Of a stretch of 64,000 bases of DNA, positions 25,079 to 34,129 are shown in pieces. The first letter of the stretch is position 1; each line of letters opens with the position of its first letter. The stretch is from CAYNVS01 sp964400725 (lineage in GTDB: Bacteria; Myxococcota_A; SURF-8; CAYNVS01), in NCBI GenBank assembly GCA_964400725.1, contig CAYNVS010000007.1, positions 1-64,000 of the forward strand, given 5' to 3'. A program made the position numbers and the translations under genes. The notes beneath the pieces are model-generated. The model made no database searches, was not told the origin of the DNA, and worked only from the letters and a program-made list of their open reading frames with translations.

Positions 25079-26065
25079 TTATTGCGCCGTTTTGTTTCCG
25101 TCCGTCGAGGCCGATTCGGACGGCGTCCCGCAGGCGCGACTCTTCCGTTTTTTTATAATAATAAAAATAGTTATCAGCGCGCTTAAAGCGACGGCCGCGG
25201 AAATTATTTCCGAGGTGGAAAGACCGTTCTCGTCGATTATCGTTTTGCCGTTGAACGTCTGCGTCGTCGTCCATTTTATTAAATAGCCGCGCGCGTGGTC
25301 GCCGCGGAACAGCTCCACGACTGTGCGCAAAAGCGGATAAAGAATAAGGTAGGTAAGAAAGAGCTGCCCGTGAAAACGCTTGCGTCTGCGGGCGAAAACT
25401 AAAAATAGAAATATCGCAAACTCTCCGAAACTTTCGTAAAGCTGCGTCGGGTGAATCGGAATGGAACCGGTATAATGCGAAGCGATTTCGTTAAGCGACG
25501 CGCTCGACGCCTGCGCCTGGGCGGCCATGGAATCGGGCGGAAACGAAACGCCCAGCGGCGAGTCGGTCGGCCTGCCGAAGCAGCATCCTGCCGCGTAACA
25601 GCCCAGCCGCCCGAAGGCGTGCCCCAGCGATACCGACGGAATAACGACGTCCGCGGTTTTAAAGAACGGCATTTTTTTGCGGCGCAAATACCAATACGCG
25701 ACGGGAAAGGCGCCCAAAAGCCCGCCGTACCAAACGAGACCGCCTTCCCAGAAGCGGAAAACGCGCGTACAATCGGGCGCGTCGAGACCGAGAACGGCCG
25801 GATTGTAACAGGCGTCGTAATACATTTTCCAGTTCACTACGTCGAAGACGACGCGGCTTCCGATAAGACCGGCGAGCAGAACCCAAAACGAAAAATCGAG
25901 AATGTCGTCCGGATTGAAATTGTTTCTCTTTCCTTCGCGCATCGCCAGCGCGACGCCTAAAAGAAAACCGATTGTGATGAGAACCCCGTACCAATGAATT
26001 TCGTGCGGGCCTATCGTCCAGCCGAAAACGCTGAACGGCCCAAATTTCATAAACAACGGAAACAT
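25079..26065 (-). CDS. lgt: Prolipoprotein diacylglyceryl transferase, copy 2
   Basis: 328 residues, about seven helices. Signatures: S-R-V-V-F-D-V, EGGLVWYGGLLGA, GRLGCYAAGCCFGRPTDSPLG, HPTQLYESFGEF, and R-T-V-V-E-L-F-R-G-D. It is nearer the standard Lgt pattern and length than the copy at 6344-7423, with an insert of about 20 residues before the HPTQLYES motif. It is last in the minus-strand series ileS-lspA-lspA-lgt, all parts of lipoprotein maturation after ileS. AAGGAT precedes the ATG. It transfers diacylglycerol to prolipoproteins in the inner membrane. Confidence 0.93.
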   Translation of the reverse strand: MFPLFMKFGPFSVFGWTIGPHEIHWYGVLITIGFLLGVALAMREGKRNNFNPDDILDFSFWVLLAGLIGSRVVFDVVNWKMYYDACYNPAVLGLDAPDCTRVFRFWEGGLVWYGGLLGAFPVAYWYLRRKKMPFFKTADVVIPSVSLGHAFGRLGCYAAGCCFGRPTDSPLGVSFPPDSMAAQAQASSASLNEIASHYTGSIPIHPTQLYESFGEFAIFLFLVFARRRKRFHGQLFLTYLILYPLLRTVVELFRGDHARGYLIKWTTTQTFNGKTIIDENGLSTSEIISAAVALSALITIFIIIKKRKSRACGTPSESASTDGNKTAQ

Positions 26066-26106
26066 TTAATATCCTTATTAATATTTAAATGATTAAAAAA
26101 CGCTTG

Positions 26107-26634
26107 TTATTTTTTTTGGTTCTCTTTGCCGTCCTTCTCAGCCATAACGCCAAACGGATCTTCTTTTGAAAAAAGCATCTGCGCGAACAGCAGACCGACG
26201 CCGACGGTGATGTAAACGTCGGCAAAGTTGAAATTAGGCCAAATGTGTTCGTAGTACCGCCAAAGTATAAAATCGACGACGTACCCCAAATGAATTCTAT
26301 CGACGCGGTTGCCGATTGCGCCCGCAAGAACCAGCGCGAAAGCGACGTGCGTAACTTTGAAGCGGTAGGGAATTTTTATTATAAAATAAATCATAGCCGC
26401 GACGACTAACAGCGACAGCCCGACAAGCAGCGCGGTTGAAATTCCCTGACCCAAGCCGAACAGCATTCCGCGGTTTTCCGCGTATTGAAGCTCGAAGAAG
26501 TTTTGTATTATCGCTACGCCGTTATGCCCTTTGGGGCGCAAATATTGAACGGCCAGCGATTTGGTATAAAGATCGAGCGCGGCGGCAAAAACCGTAACCG
26601 GCAGAATTAGAATAAGTTTCTTTTTTAATTCCAT
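26107..26634 (-). CDS. lspA: Signal peptidase II, downstream copy
   Basis: 175 residues, four helices. The catalytic aspartates are in G-N-R-V-D-R and F-A-D-V, within the conserved AGAIGNRVDRIHLGYVVDFI and NFNFADVYI segments, and the N-terminal D-L-Y-T-K replaces the usual D-x-x-T-K. It cleaves the signal peptide of lipidated prolipoproteins. It is 41 bp downstream of a second lspA and 41 bp upstream of lgt, so the genes are probably co-transcribed. About half the residues match the tandem copy, so the duplication is old. The Lys/Glu tail is shared by both. Confidence 0.94.
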   Translation of the reverse strand: MELKKKLILILPVTVFAAALDLYTKSLAVQYLRPKGHNGVAIIQNFFELQYAENRGMLFGLGQGISTALLVGLSLLVVAAMIYFIIKIPYRFKVTHVAFALVLAGAIGNRVDRIHLGYVVDFILWRYYEHIWPNFNFADVYITVGVGLLFAQMLFSKEDPFGVMAEKDGKENQKK

Positions 26635-26675
26635 TTACAAACCAATTTGCCGCGGCTGTAAGCGGCTAGCGCAAT

Positions 26676-27209
26676 TTAAAGTTTCGACAACGGATTGGGC
26701 GGTTTTTCTTCCGAATCTTTGCCGCGCTCAATTCCGAAGGGGTCTTCCTTGGCCAATATCATTTGCAGCACAAGCAGCGCCACGCCGACAGAAATAAATA
26801 CGTCGGCCATGTTGAACGTAGGCCAAATATGCTGATAGTAATGCCACGATATAAAATCGACCACGTAGCCGTAGGCGAGCCTGTCGTACAAATTTCCGCA
26901 CGCGCCGCCCAAAGTCAGCGCGAGCGATAAATGCGTCAGATAAAAGCGGAACGGAACTTTGAGAATGAAATAAATCAAAACCGCAAACGCCAGAAGCGAA
27001 AGTCCTATGAAAACCGGAGTGGAAAACCCTTTGCCCAATCCCCACGCCATACCGGAATTTTCAACGTAGTTAAAGTCGAAAAAATTCTCTATCACGGTTT
27101 TCGTTTCCATTCGCAAATGCTTCACGGCCAGCGATTTCGTATAAAGGTCTATCGCCGCGCAAACCGCCGCAATCGGAAGTATAAAAGCGAGTTTCTTTTT
27201 TATTTCCAT
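26676..27209 (-). CDS. lspA: Signal peptidase II, upstream copy
   Basis: 177 residues. All LspA landmarks are there: D-L-Y-T-K, N-x-G-M-A-W-G-L, GGACGNLYDRLAYGYVVDFI and NMADVFI, so both catalytic Asp are kept. It follows ileS as in many proteobacteria (the ileS-lspA order). Compared with the next copy it has a shorter first periplasmic loop. The tail ends K-P-P-N-P-L-S-K-L. Two active-looking LspA enzymes suggest either divided substrate sets or dosage; the sequence cannot decide. Confidence 0.94.
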   Translation of the reverse strand: MEIKKKLAFILPIAAVCAAIDLYTKSLAVKHLRMETKTVIENFFDFNYVENSGMAWGLGKGFSTPVFIGLSLLAFAVLIYFILKVPFRFYLTHLSLALTLGGACGNLYDRLAYGYVVDFISWHYYQHIWPTFNMADVFISVGVALLVLQMILAKEDPFGIERGKDSEEKPPNPLSKL

Positions 27210-27277
27210 AAATATAACGCTAAACGCGCGGATAATATTGCATCAAAGCTAAATTTAGGCGGGATTTTAAGCGCCTG

Positions 27278-27336
27278 CGCTCCGTCTCGCGGCCCTTCCG
27301 TAAAATACGGAAGAGGAGCCGCGAAAATTTGGAGCG
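27278..27336 (-). other. Nested inverted repeat between ileS and lspA
   Basis: Three arm pairs nest around one centre: CTTCCGTA/TACGGAAG (27295-27302/27306-27313), GCGGC/GCCGC (27289-27293/27318-27322) and CGCTCC/GGAGCG (27278-27283/27331-27336). There is no clear T-run, so a processing or attenuation hairpin is more likely than a simple terminator. Confidence 0.6.
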
Positions 27337-27346
27337 AAAATAATTG

Positions 27347-30163
27347 TTAGAACCCGCTCTTTTTCAAAACGGACGCGCAGCGCGGACAAACCGTCGGATG
27401 ACCGGCGTCCGAGCCTATTTCTTCGTTGTAAATCCAGCAGCGCTCGCACTTTTGCCCGGCGGCTTTCTGCACGTCGACGTGAAGGCCGAAGACTTCCTCG
27501 CTGTAATCTTTTCCCGCCGCTTCCGCCGTAATTTTAACCTGCGAAACGATAAACAGGTCGGCGAGATTTTTTTCGCCGTAAGCCGCGAGTTGGTCGCGCA
27601 GGGAGTCGCTGGCCGCGTAAAGCAGAACCGCGGCGTCGAGGCTGTGCCCGATGAGCTTGTCGCGCCGGCGCTGTTCGAGCTCTTTCAAGACGACCTTGCG
27701 CACGTCTATGAGCTTCTCGAAGTTGGACATGAATTCGGAATCGGGTTCGATGACGGAGCAGGCGATCGGAACGTCGGAAAGGTGAACGCTTTCGGCTTTG
27801 CCGTCAAACGCGGGCATAGCCTCCCAGACTTCTTCCATCGTGTGCGGCAGCACCGGAGCCAACAATCTAGCCAGCGCGCTGGTTATAGTAAAGATGACGT
27901 GCTGGGCGGTTTCGCGCTCCTTGCCGTTCTTAGCCTCCACGTAAAGGCGGTCTTTTACAATGTCGAGGTAGAACGAGGATAAATCGTTGATGCAAAAATT
28001 CATAATTTCGTGATAGAGAAGGTGGAACTCGTAGCTCTCGTACGCGCCGCGAATCTTGTCGATTAGCGCGTGCAGACGCATGAGGATGTATCTGTCCAGC
28101 TCGCAAAGCTCCGACTCCAGCGTCTTATCGGCGTCCCTATTGTAGTCCGAGATATTTCCGAGCATGAACCTGAAGGTGTTGCGTATTTTACGGTAACCGT
28201 CCACCAGCCGGTTAAGTATCTCTCCGCTGAAGCGGATGTCGTTGCGATAGTCCTCGCCTACGACCCATAAGCGCAGTATTTCAGCGCCCTGCTTGTTGAT
28301 GGACTCCTCTATTGGGATGTAATTGCGCGAGCTCTTTGAGAATTTAAAGCCTTTTTCGTCCACCACGAAGCCGTGCGTAAGAACCGTTTTAAACGGCGCG
28401 CGTCCGCGCGTAGCGGTTCCGCAAAGCAGCGACGAATGGAACCAGCCGCGGTGCTGATCGCTGCCTTCCAAATACAAATCGACCGGAACTCCAAGATTGG
28501 GGTCGTCTTCGCAAACGGCCGCCCAGCTTACGCCGGAGTCGAACCAAACGTCGACGATGTGCGTTCCGACCGCGAAATCGCTCGCGCCGCACTTCTCGCA
28601 TTTCGTCCCTTCGGGAAGAAGTTTGTTAGGCTCCCATGTGAACCAAATGTCGGTAGTATGCTTTTCGTAAAGGTCAGCCAGATGGAACGCGGCTTTTGCG
28701 GAATAGTAATCGGCGCCGCAGCTTTTACACGCAAAGGTGGGAAGAGGAACTCCCCAGACGCGCTGACGGCTGACGCACCAGTCGGGGCGCTTTTCAATCA
28801 TTCCCAGTATGCGCGCTTTGCCCCAATGCGGAATCCATATAGTCTTTTCAATCTCTTCCATCGCCCGCTTGCGCAGGTCGTCGTGGTCGATTTTAAAGAA
28901 CCACTGCTCGGTGGCGCGGAAAATTACCGGCTTCTTGCTTCGCCACGAGTGCGGATACTGGTGCTTAATCTTTTGCCCAATGGGGTTTAGCAGCGTTCCG
29001 GCCGCCTTCATATCCGCCATAATAATAGAATTCGCGTCGAAGACAAACATGCCCGCGTATTTGGCGACGTCTTTGGTGAAGCGTCCGCGCTCGTCCACGG
29101 GCGCGTAAGCCGGTATGCCGTACTGCACGCCGGACTCGTAATCTTCTACGCCGTGTCCCGGCGCGGTGTGAACGCAGCCGGTTCCCTGCTCCAGCGTAAC
29201 ATAGGGAGCCTGAATGTGAACGCTGTCGCGGTCGATGAACGGGTGGCGGCTTTTGAGCTTCATAAGATCGTCGGCGCTCAAAGTCCCGATGATTTTATAG
29301 TCGCTCCAACCGATGTCGCGCATAGCGTCGGCAATGCGCTCGCTCGCCATGATGTAAACGGCGCCGTCATGCTCCAGCGCGGCGTATTCTATCTGCGGCC
29401 CGAAGGCGATGGCTAAGTTGGCGGGAAGAGTCCACGGGGTCGTCGTCCATATTACGGTGTAAGTTTTCTTCCCCGCCGCCGCCGGAACGAATTGAGCCAA
29501 GTCGCCTGCAAGGTCGAACCTTACGTAAATAGACGGGCTTTCGTGCTCTTCGTATTCAATCTCGGCTTCGGCCAGCGCGGTCTCGAAGACCGGATCCCAT
29601 AGTACGGGTTTGTAACCTTTAAAAAGAAATCCTTTTTCAATCCAGCGGCCGAGCTCGCGGGCAATAGTCGCCTCGTACTTGTGGCTCATGGTAACGTACG
29701 GGTTTTCCCAGTCGCCCATGCACAGAACGCGTTTGGACTCGTTGCGCTGAATGTCTACGTACTTTTGCGCGTATTTGCGGCAGGCGAGCCTTATCTCTTC
29801 GGGCGGTATCTCGTGAAAGTCTTTTCCTTCGGCTTCGAACCCTTTAATGACCTGCTGCTCGATGGGGAGACCGTGGCAGTCCCATCCGGGGGTAAAGGCG
29901 GCGAAATGACCGTCCATGTTGCGGTAGCGGACGACTATGTCTTTGAGAACCTTGTTCAAAACGTGCCCGTGATGAATTGAGCCGTTGGCGTACGGAGGCC
30001 CGTCGTGAAGGACGAACTTCGGTTTGCCAACATTTTTCTCCATCAGTTTTTTGTAAACGTTAAGCCGCTCCCATTTTTCGAGCGACTTCGGTTCGGCTTC
30101 GGGGAGCTTGCCCCTCATCTCGAACGTCGTCTTGGGCAGGTTCAAGGTATCTTTGTAGTCCAC
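27347..30163 (-). CDS. ileS: Isoleucyl-tRNA synthetase
   Basis: 938 residues, the standard length of the bacterial (IleS1) type. HIGH-type motif PPYANGSIHHGH (56-67), the CP1 editing domain with T-T-P-W-T-L-P-A-N, the KMSKS-type motif as K-F-S-K-S (about 604-608), and a C-terminal zinc site CERCWIY...CPRCASVL. It charges tRNA-Ile. GTG start with AAAGGAGG upstream. A TTGACA-16-TAATTT promoter precedes it, and no T-box can be recognised in the short leader. Confidence 0.97.
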   Translation of the reverse strand: MDYKDTLNLPKTTFEMRGKLPEAEPKSLEKWERLNVYKKLMEKNVGKPKFVLHDGPPYANGSIHHGHVLNKVLKDIVVRYRNMDGHFAAFTPGWDCHGLPIEQQVIKGFEAEGKDFHEIPPEEIRLACRKYAQKYVDIQRNESKRVLCMGDWENPYVTMSHKYEATIARELGRWIEKGFLFKGYKPVLWDPVFETALAEAEIEYEEHESPSIYVRFDLAGDLAQFVPAAAGKKTYTVIWTTTPWTLPANLAIAFGPQIEYAALEHDGAVYIMASERIADAMRDIGWSDYKIIGTLSADDLMKLKSRHPFIDRDSVHIQAPYVTLEQGTGCVHTAPGHGVEDYESGVQYGIPAYAPVDERGRFTKDVAKYAGMFVFDANSIIMADMKAAGTLLNPIGQKIKHQYPHSWRSKKPVIFRATEQWFFKIDHDDLRKRAMEEIEKTIWIPHWGKARILGMIEKRPDWCVSRQRVWGVPLPTFACKSCGADYYSAKAAFHLADLYEKHTTDIWFTWEPNKLLPEGTKCEKCGASDFAVGTHIVDVWFDSGVSWAAVCEDDPNLGVPVDLYLEGSDQHRGWFHSSLLCGTATRGRAPFKTVLTHGFVVDEKGFKFSKSSRNYIPIEESINKQGAEILRLWVVGEDYRNDIRFSGEILNRLVDGYRKIRNTFRFMLGNISDYNRDADKTLESELCELDRYILMRLHALIDKIRGAYESYEFHLLYHEIMNFCINDLSSFYLDIVKDRLYVEAKNGKERETAQHVIFTITSALARLLAPVLPHTMEEVWEAMPAFDGKAESVHLSDVPIACSVIEPDSEFMSNFEKLIDVRKVVLKELEQRRRDKLIGHSLDAAVLLYAASDSLRDQLAAYGEKNLADLFIVSQVKITAEAAGKDYSEEVFGLHVDVQKAAGQKCERCWIYNEEIGSDAGHPTVCPRCASVLKKSGF

Positions 30164-30229
30164 GGCTGCCTCCTTTTAAAAACAGTGCGATACCGCCGGA
30201 AAAATTCCGGCCTATTTTATGCCGCAAGA

Positions 30230-30257
30230 AAATTACCATACAACTATATATTGTCAA
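30230..30257 (-). promoter_or_regulatory. Sigma70-type promoter for ileS
   Basis: On the minus strand TTGACA (30252-30257), 16 bp, TAATTT (30230-30235), about 67 bp before the GTG. A small hairpin GCCGGAA/TTCCGGC (30194-30211) lies in the leader. Confidence 0.6.
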
Positions 30258-30454
30258 GAGTTATTGAAAATGACGAGCGGGATAGAGAGATAATCAGTCC
30301 AGATACGTATTTAGTTTTGCCATAAACGCCGCAAAGATTGCCGAAACAGCGTAGAAAAAATAATGCCGCCGGTTTGGATTTAATAAATCCGCCCGATTCG
30401 CTTTGTATCCTTTTCTAGTAAAAAATTGGCCGAAAAAAACGCTCTAGTATATTT

Positions 30455-31921
30455 TTAGTCGGCGCTCTTGGGCGTAATATTTATTTTGTGAGTTCCGCCT
30501 GTCTTTGGGACGTTTATAAGCAGCAATTCAGTTTCGGCGTCCCATTTGTAAGTAAATCCGTCCGCCGAACCGTCAACCGACGCGTCGAAACCGTTTGGGT
30601 AAAACCGTTTGGCCGGAACGTAAATCTCCGTCGCGCCGGAAATCTCCGCGCGGTCTTCGTATTCGAGCGTAAACGCTTTGGCGTCCGGGTCGTAATTGAA
30701 CGATTTAGGAATTCCCGCCGTTTTACGCGCGTAAACTCTTACAAGATAATTCGCGGCGTCGGTCTCTTGTTCCCGCGGATCGAGCCAGCTCCACCCGCCC
30801 GGATCCCACGACCAATACGCCCAGCCCGCATTAAGCGATTCAAGCGCGTTAAGAACGTCGCGAAAGAAAAGGCGCGAATCAACCCACGATAAATCGAGCC
30901 CCCATTCGCCTGCGATAAGCGGCGTTCCCCATTCGGCGGCTTCTTTTTTGCGGTTCTTCGCCCAGTCCGCGACGGATGTATCGCTTTTGGGGTCGTATGC
31001 CTGTTTCGCCTCCAGCGCGACGGAATACAAGTGCGGCGCGTAAAGCAGTCTTGGCGCCCCTTTGCGCGGGTCGGTAAGTTTGGTAAAATAGCACGGCATT
31101 CCGTTGCCGACGGCGCCGTAACGGCCTTCGTAGGCTATCCATCCATCCGAGTCTATTTCGCGAATTTTATTTATTACGCGCTGATAAAACGGCTGGAGTT
31201 TCTCCCTGTCAAAAGACGGAGACGGTCCTTCGGGGTTTTCAATTCCCACCGCTTCCGCCGGATCAAAGTCCGAGCCCGGATGAGGTTCGTTCATTATGTC
31301 GTACGCTATAATCGCTTTTGAGTCTTTAAGGGTTTTAACGACCACTCCCCACATCGCAATATAGGAGTCCTGCAAAAAAGCGTTTTTCCCTTGGTAATCC
31401 CAAAAGTTGTCGAACGCCCTTTTAACCGCGGGCTGAAGGTAGTTCGTCCACCATTGGCTTTGAAGCTCGAACGGCAGACCGTCGTCCCAAACAGCCCACT
31501 CCGGCGCGCCGTCGCAGCAGAACTTCTTTGCGTAAACGTCCTGGTGCATATCCAGCATAACGTAAATTCCCGCTTCGGCGAACCATTCGAGCTGACTTTT
31601 AACTTTCGCGAGATATTCGTAGTCGTATTCGCCCGCCGATGGCTCGACGGCTTCCCAGACCATTAAATAACGGACAAAGTTGAAGCCCCAATCGCGCGAA
31701 AGCCTTAAAACCTGCTCGCGGGTAATGTTCGGAACCGAGCCTCCCTTGGCTCCCCGGTCGATGTTGGCGCCGCGGAAAATAATCGGTCTTCCAAGTTCGT
31801 CCGTAACGAACGGAGCGTCTATTTCGACCGGCTTTTTTACCGCCGCCAATTGGGAGCCGCCGCATTGAAGGCCGAAAGAAAAAACCGTAAAAATAATCGC
31901 CGAAATTAGTATTTTATTCAT
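30455..31921 (-). CDS. GH5 endoglycoceramidase-type glycoside hydrolase, putative lipoprotein
   Basis: 488 residues. The signal peptide ends in G-L-Q-C-G-G-S, probably a lipid-anchored Cys22-like position. The catalytic TIM barrel runs to about 400: R-G-A-N-I-D, the diagnostic V-M-L-D-M-H-Q-D-V-Y-A, acid/base Glu212 in DIMNEPHPG, and nucleophile Glu339 in AGEWG. A C-terminal beta domain follows (about 410-488). This layout is that of endoglycoceramidases and related GH5 enzymes, which release whole glycans from glycolipids such as glycosphingolipids. Actual substrate is unproven; other beta-glycosidases of GH5 share the frame. Single gene with GGAG upstream. Confidence 0.82.
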   Translation of the reverse strand: MNKILISAIIFTVFSFGLQCGGSQLAAVKKPVEIDAPFVTDELGRPIIFRGANIDRGAKGGSVPNITREQVLRLSRDWGFNFVRYLMVWEAVEPSAGEYDYEYLAKVKSQLEWFAEAGIYVMLDMHQDVYAKKFCCDGAPEWAVWDDGLPFELQSQWWTNYLQPAVKRAFDNFWDYQGKNAFLQDSYIAMWGVVVKTLKDSKAIIAYDIMNEPHPGSDFDPAEAVGIENPEGPSPSFDREKLQPFYQRVINKIREIDSDGWIAYEGRYGAVGNGMPCYFTKLTDPRKGAPRLLYAPHLYSVALEAKQAYDPKSDTSVADWAKNRKKEAAEWGTPLIAGEWGLDLSWVDSRLFFRDVLNALESLNAGWAYWSWDPGGWSWLDPREQETDAANYLVRVYARKTAGIPKSFNYDPDAKAFTLEYEDRAEISGATEIYVPAKRFYPNGFDASVDGSADGFTYKWDAETELLLINVPKTGGTHKINITPKSAD

Positions 31922-31982
31922 CGAGCGGGTTCTCCGCTTTGCGTTTTATAGCGTCTTTAAATAAATTCGTTTTAAATCCGGC

Positions 31983-32936
31983 CTATTCCGCCAGTTTGGC
32001 GGCGCGCCTGAGAGTCTCGACGCATTCTTTCGCCATTTTTTCCACAATTTCGGCGGCGCCGGGCAGGTCTTTCAGCGCGCCTACGACCTGTCCTATTTCC
32101 AGCTCGCCTTCTTTTACGTCCCCTTCAAACATGCCTAGGCGGCTGCGCTTTTCGCCCAGAAGCTCAAGCAGTTCTTTTTCTCCGGCTCCGGCGCTCTCCG
32201 CTGCGGCGACGCGCGCGGCCCAGTCGTTTTTAATTACGCGCACCGGTATCAGCTTGCGCAGCAGAAGCGCGGTGTCGGAGGCCGAGGCTTCGAGCATCGC
32301 CCGCTTAAACCCTTCGTGCGCGCTCGACTCGGCGGACGCGGCGAAGCGCGTGCCGACCTGCGCCCCTTCCGCGCCCATGCACAAAACCGCCGCCATCGTC
32401 GCGCCGTTGTAAATTCCTCCGGCGGCTATTACGGGAATTGTTTTAACCAGTTCCGCCGTCTGCGAAACTAACGCCATCGTGGTTAGTTCGTCGCGTCCGT
32501 TATGCCCTCCCGCCTCAAATCCCTCCACGACCACGGCGTCAACGCCGGCTTCCTCGCATTTTTTCGCAAGCGCGGGCGTACTTGTTACATGCGCGACGCG
32601 CATTCCGGCGTCGCGAAACGCTTTTGTGAATTTTTTGGGACTGCCGCCGGATGTAAAGACAATCTTCACCCCTTCGTCTATTATTACGCGCGCCATTTCC
32701 TCGGCGTAATTGAAGAATATCGGCAGGTTGACGCCGAAAGGCTTTTCGCATGCGGCCTTCGCCTTGCGGATGTGTTCTCGCAGCAGTTCCGGGTTCATGC
32801 TCCCCGCGCCTATGAGCCCCAGCCCGCCCGCGCCGCTTACCGCCGCCGCCAGTTTCCAGCCGGAAACCCAAATCATACCGCCTTGAATAATAGGGTATTG
32901 AACGCCGAAAACGTCGCAAACTCTAGTGTGCAGCAT
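31983..32936 (-). CDS. FabK-like / nitronate monooxygenase-family flavoprotein
   Basis: 317 residues from ATG 32936, chosen because GAGG lies 7 bp before it; an upstream ATG at 32954 is possible. FMN TIM barrel: YPIIQGGMIWVSG, N-L-P-I-F, FEAGGHNGRDELTTMALV with the active-site His, IAAGGIYNG, and GAQVGTRFAAS. The D-E-L-T-T-M stretch after the His is closer to enoyl-ACP reductase II (FabK, NAD(P)H-dependent reduction of enoyl-ACP) than to nitronate monooxygenase. The families overlap, so the reaction is a choice between the two. 61 bp upstream of the GH5 gene's start on the same strand. Confidence 0.8.
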   Translation of the reverse strand: MLHTRVCDVFGVQYPIIQGGMIWVSGWKLAAAVSGAGGLGLIGAGSMNPELLREHIRKAKAACEKPFGVNLPIFFNYAEEMARVIIDEGVKIVFTSGGSPKKFTKAFRDAGMRVAHVTSTPALAKKCEEAGVDAVVVEGFEAGGHNGRDELTTMALVSQTAELVKTIPVIAAGGIYNGATMAAVLCMGAEGAQVGTRFAASAESSAHEGFKRAMLEASASDTALLLRKLIPVRVIKNDWAARVAAAESAGAGEKELLELLGEKRSRLGMFEGDVKEGELEIGQVVGALKDLPGAAEIVEKMAKECVETLRRAAKLAE

Positions 32937-32954
32937 TTTTTTCCTCGCTTGCAT

Positions 32955-33455
32955 TAAAAGAAAGGTTATTATTACAAGCCATTTTACTTAGGCGGCCGTA
33001 AATATCAATTTAATTCGCCTACTCTAAAAAGCCTAATCTCGTTTTTGCGCAAATTAAACCGCTTCTTGAAAGTATTTTTCTTATAAAGAGCCGCACTCAT
33101 CCCGCCTGTCCCATCCTTCCGCCATTTTACGACGATAGAAGGCCTGCAATCTCCCGCCCGCGACGGCATAATCGGCGTTTTGCCAAACCGCGCAGAACGA
33201 TTGCCGCTCTGACGCCGCTGGCGCCCCTGCGGCCGTCTTACCCCGCGCCGGCTGGGGCGTTGACGCTTTGGCGCGGACGGAACGCGGCGCATAGTTTGAC
33301 GCGGTTTCTTATAAAACGGAAACAGGCGGCGGCGTTTTTTTTACAGATTTTATAAAAAATTTTCAAAAAAAGACAAAACGGGATTGACTAGTCCGTCCGT
33401 TTCGTTTATTCTGAAACTGGTTGAAGAGAAATTTTTTAAACGACCGGAGAAATAC
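32955..33455. other. Long intergenic region before tetR
   Basis: A GC-rich, hairpin-prone middle (about 33100-33300) and an AT-rich end with the tetR promoter. A 95-codon minus-strand frame at 33005-33292 is Arg-rich with no start signal and is not taken as a gene. Neither dispersed repeat family is found here. Confidence 0.5.
33384..33412 (+). promoter_or_regulatory. Promoter with putative TetR operator
   Basis: TTGACT (33384-33389), 17 bp, TATTCT (33407-33412). The palindrome GACTAGTC (33386-33393) overlaps the -35 and runs into the direct repeat GTCCGTCCGT, a good place for autorepression by the TetR protein encoded just downstream. Confidence 0.55.
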
Positions 33456-34109
33456 ATGGTTTCCACTTTGCGCCGAAAAAAGGATTCCGACAGGAAGGAA
33501 CGAACCAATCAGGAGCTGCTGAACGCGGCCGTGGAAGTTTTCAGCGAGAAAGGGTACCACGCGGCTCTAATCTCCGACATCGTCGCCCGCGCCGGAGTCG
33601 GACAAGGAACGTTTTACAGAAATTTTAAAAACAAACGCGATCTCATCGACGAAATAATGGACAGGTTCGGCGACATGCTGCTGGGCAAATTCGCCGGTAT
33701 GACGGCCAATCTTCCTTCCAACGCGCAAGAATACCGGGAGGCGAGCCTTCACGCGGTCGGCGCCATGGCCGAGGTAATAGAACAAAACCGGAAACTTGTT
33801 CTGTTGATACTAAGAGAAGGGCCGACGGTTGACCGAGAATTCGAGCAGCGCATCAACAATTTGTTCGATCAATTCGCGGGGCTTGCGGCCTTTTACCTCG
33901 AAAACGCGATCGCCAAAGGATACGCGAGACCGTGCAATTCGGCCGTCGTCGCGCAGGCGATCGTCGGAATGGGAGTGCGCCATATTACAAAGTGGCTTCA
34001 AGACGACGCAAACGGCGCGGACGTCCGCGAACTCATAAAAGAAACGGTCGATTTCGCATTTTTCGGCCTCGCGGCGCAAAACGCCCCGAAGTCGGACGGC
34101 GCATCGTAA
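33456..34109 (+). CDS. TetR-family transcriptional regulator
   Basis: 217 residues from ATG 33456 with GGAG upstream. The N-terminal helix-turn-helix (about 18-62: L-L-N-A-A-V-E-V-F-S-E-K-G-Y, then A-R-A-G-V-G-Q-G-T-F-Y-R-N-F-K-N-K) is typical; the C-terminal ligand/dimer domain is all-helical and has no specific relatives that can be named. It ends 20 bp before the activase-glycyl radical enzyme gene on the same strand, so it probably controls that operon and itself through the overlapping palindrome. The inducer would be expected to be the enzyme's substrate or product, which is inference. Confidence 0.9.
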   Translation: MVSTLRRKKDSDRKERTNQELLNAAVEVFSEKGYHAALISDIVARAGVGQGTFYRNFKNKRDLIDEIMDRFGDMLLGKFAGMTANLPSNAQEYREASLHAVGAMAEVIEQNRKLVLLILREGPTVDREFEQRINNLFDQFAGLAAFYLENAIAKGYARPCNSAVVAQAIVGMGVRHITKWLQDDANGADVRELIKETVDFAFFGLAAQNAPKSDGAS

Positions 34110-34129
34110 AAACCAAAACGGAGATTGCC

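Noticed and set aside
33005..33292. 95-codon minus-strand open frame
   Set aside because: Arg-rich, no ribosome site, spans a hairpin-prone GC-rich intergenic stretch and an AT-rich end; not coding by composition.
33384..33455. TTG start of tetR at 33384
   Set aside because: That TTG is the -35 box of the promoter; ATG 33456 has a ribosome site and begins at the normal TetR position.
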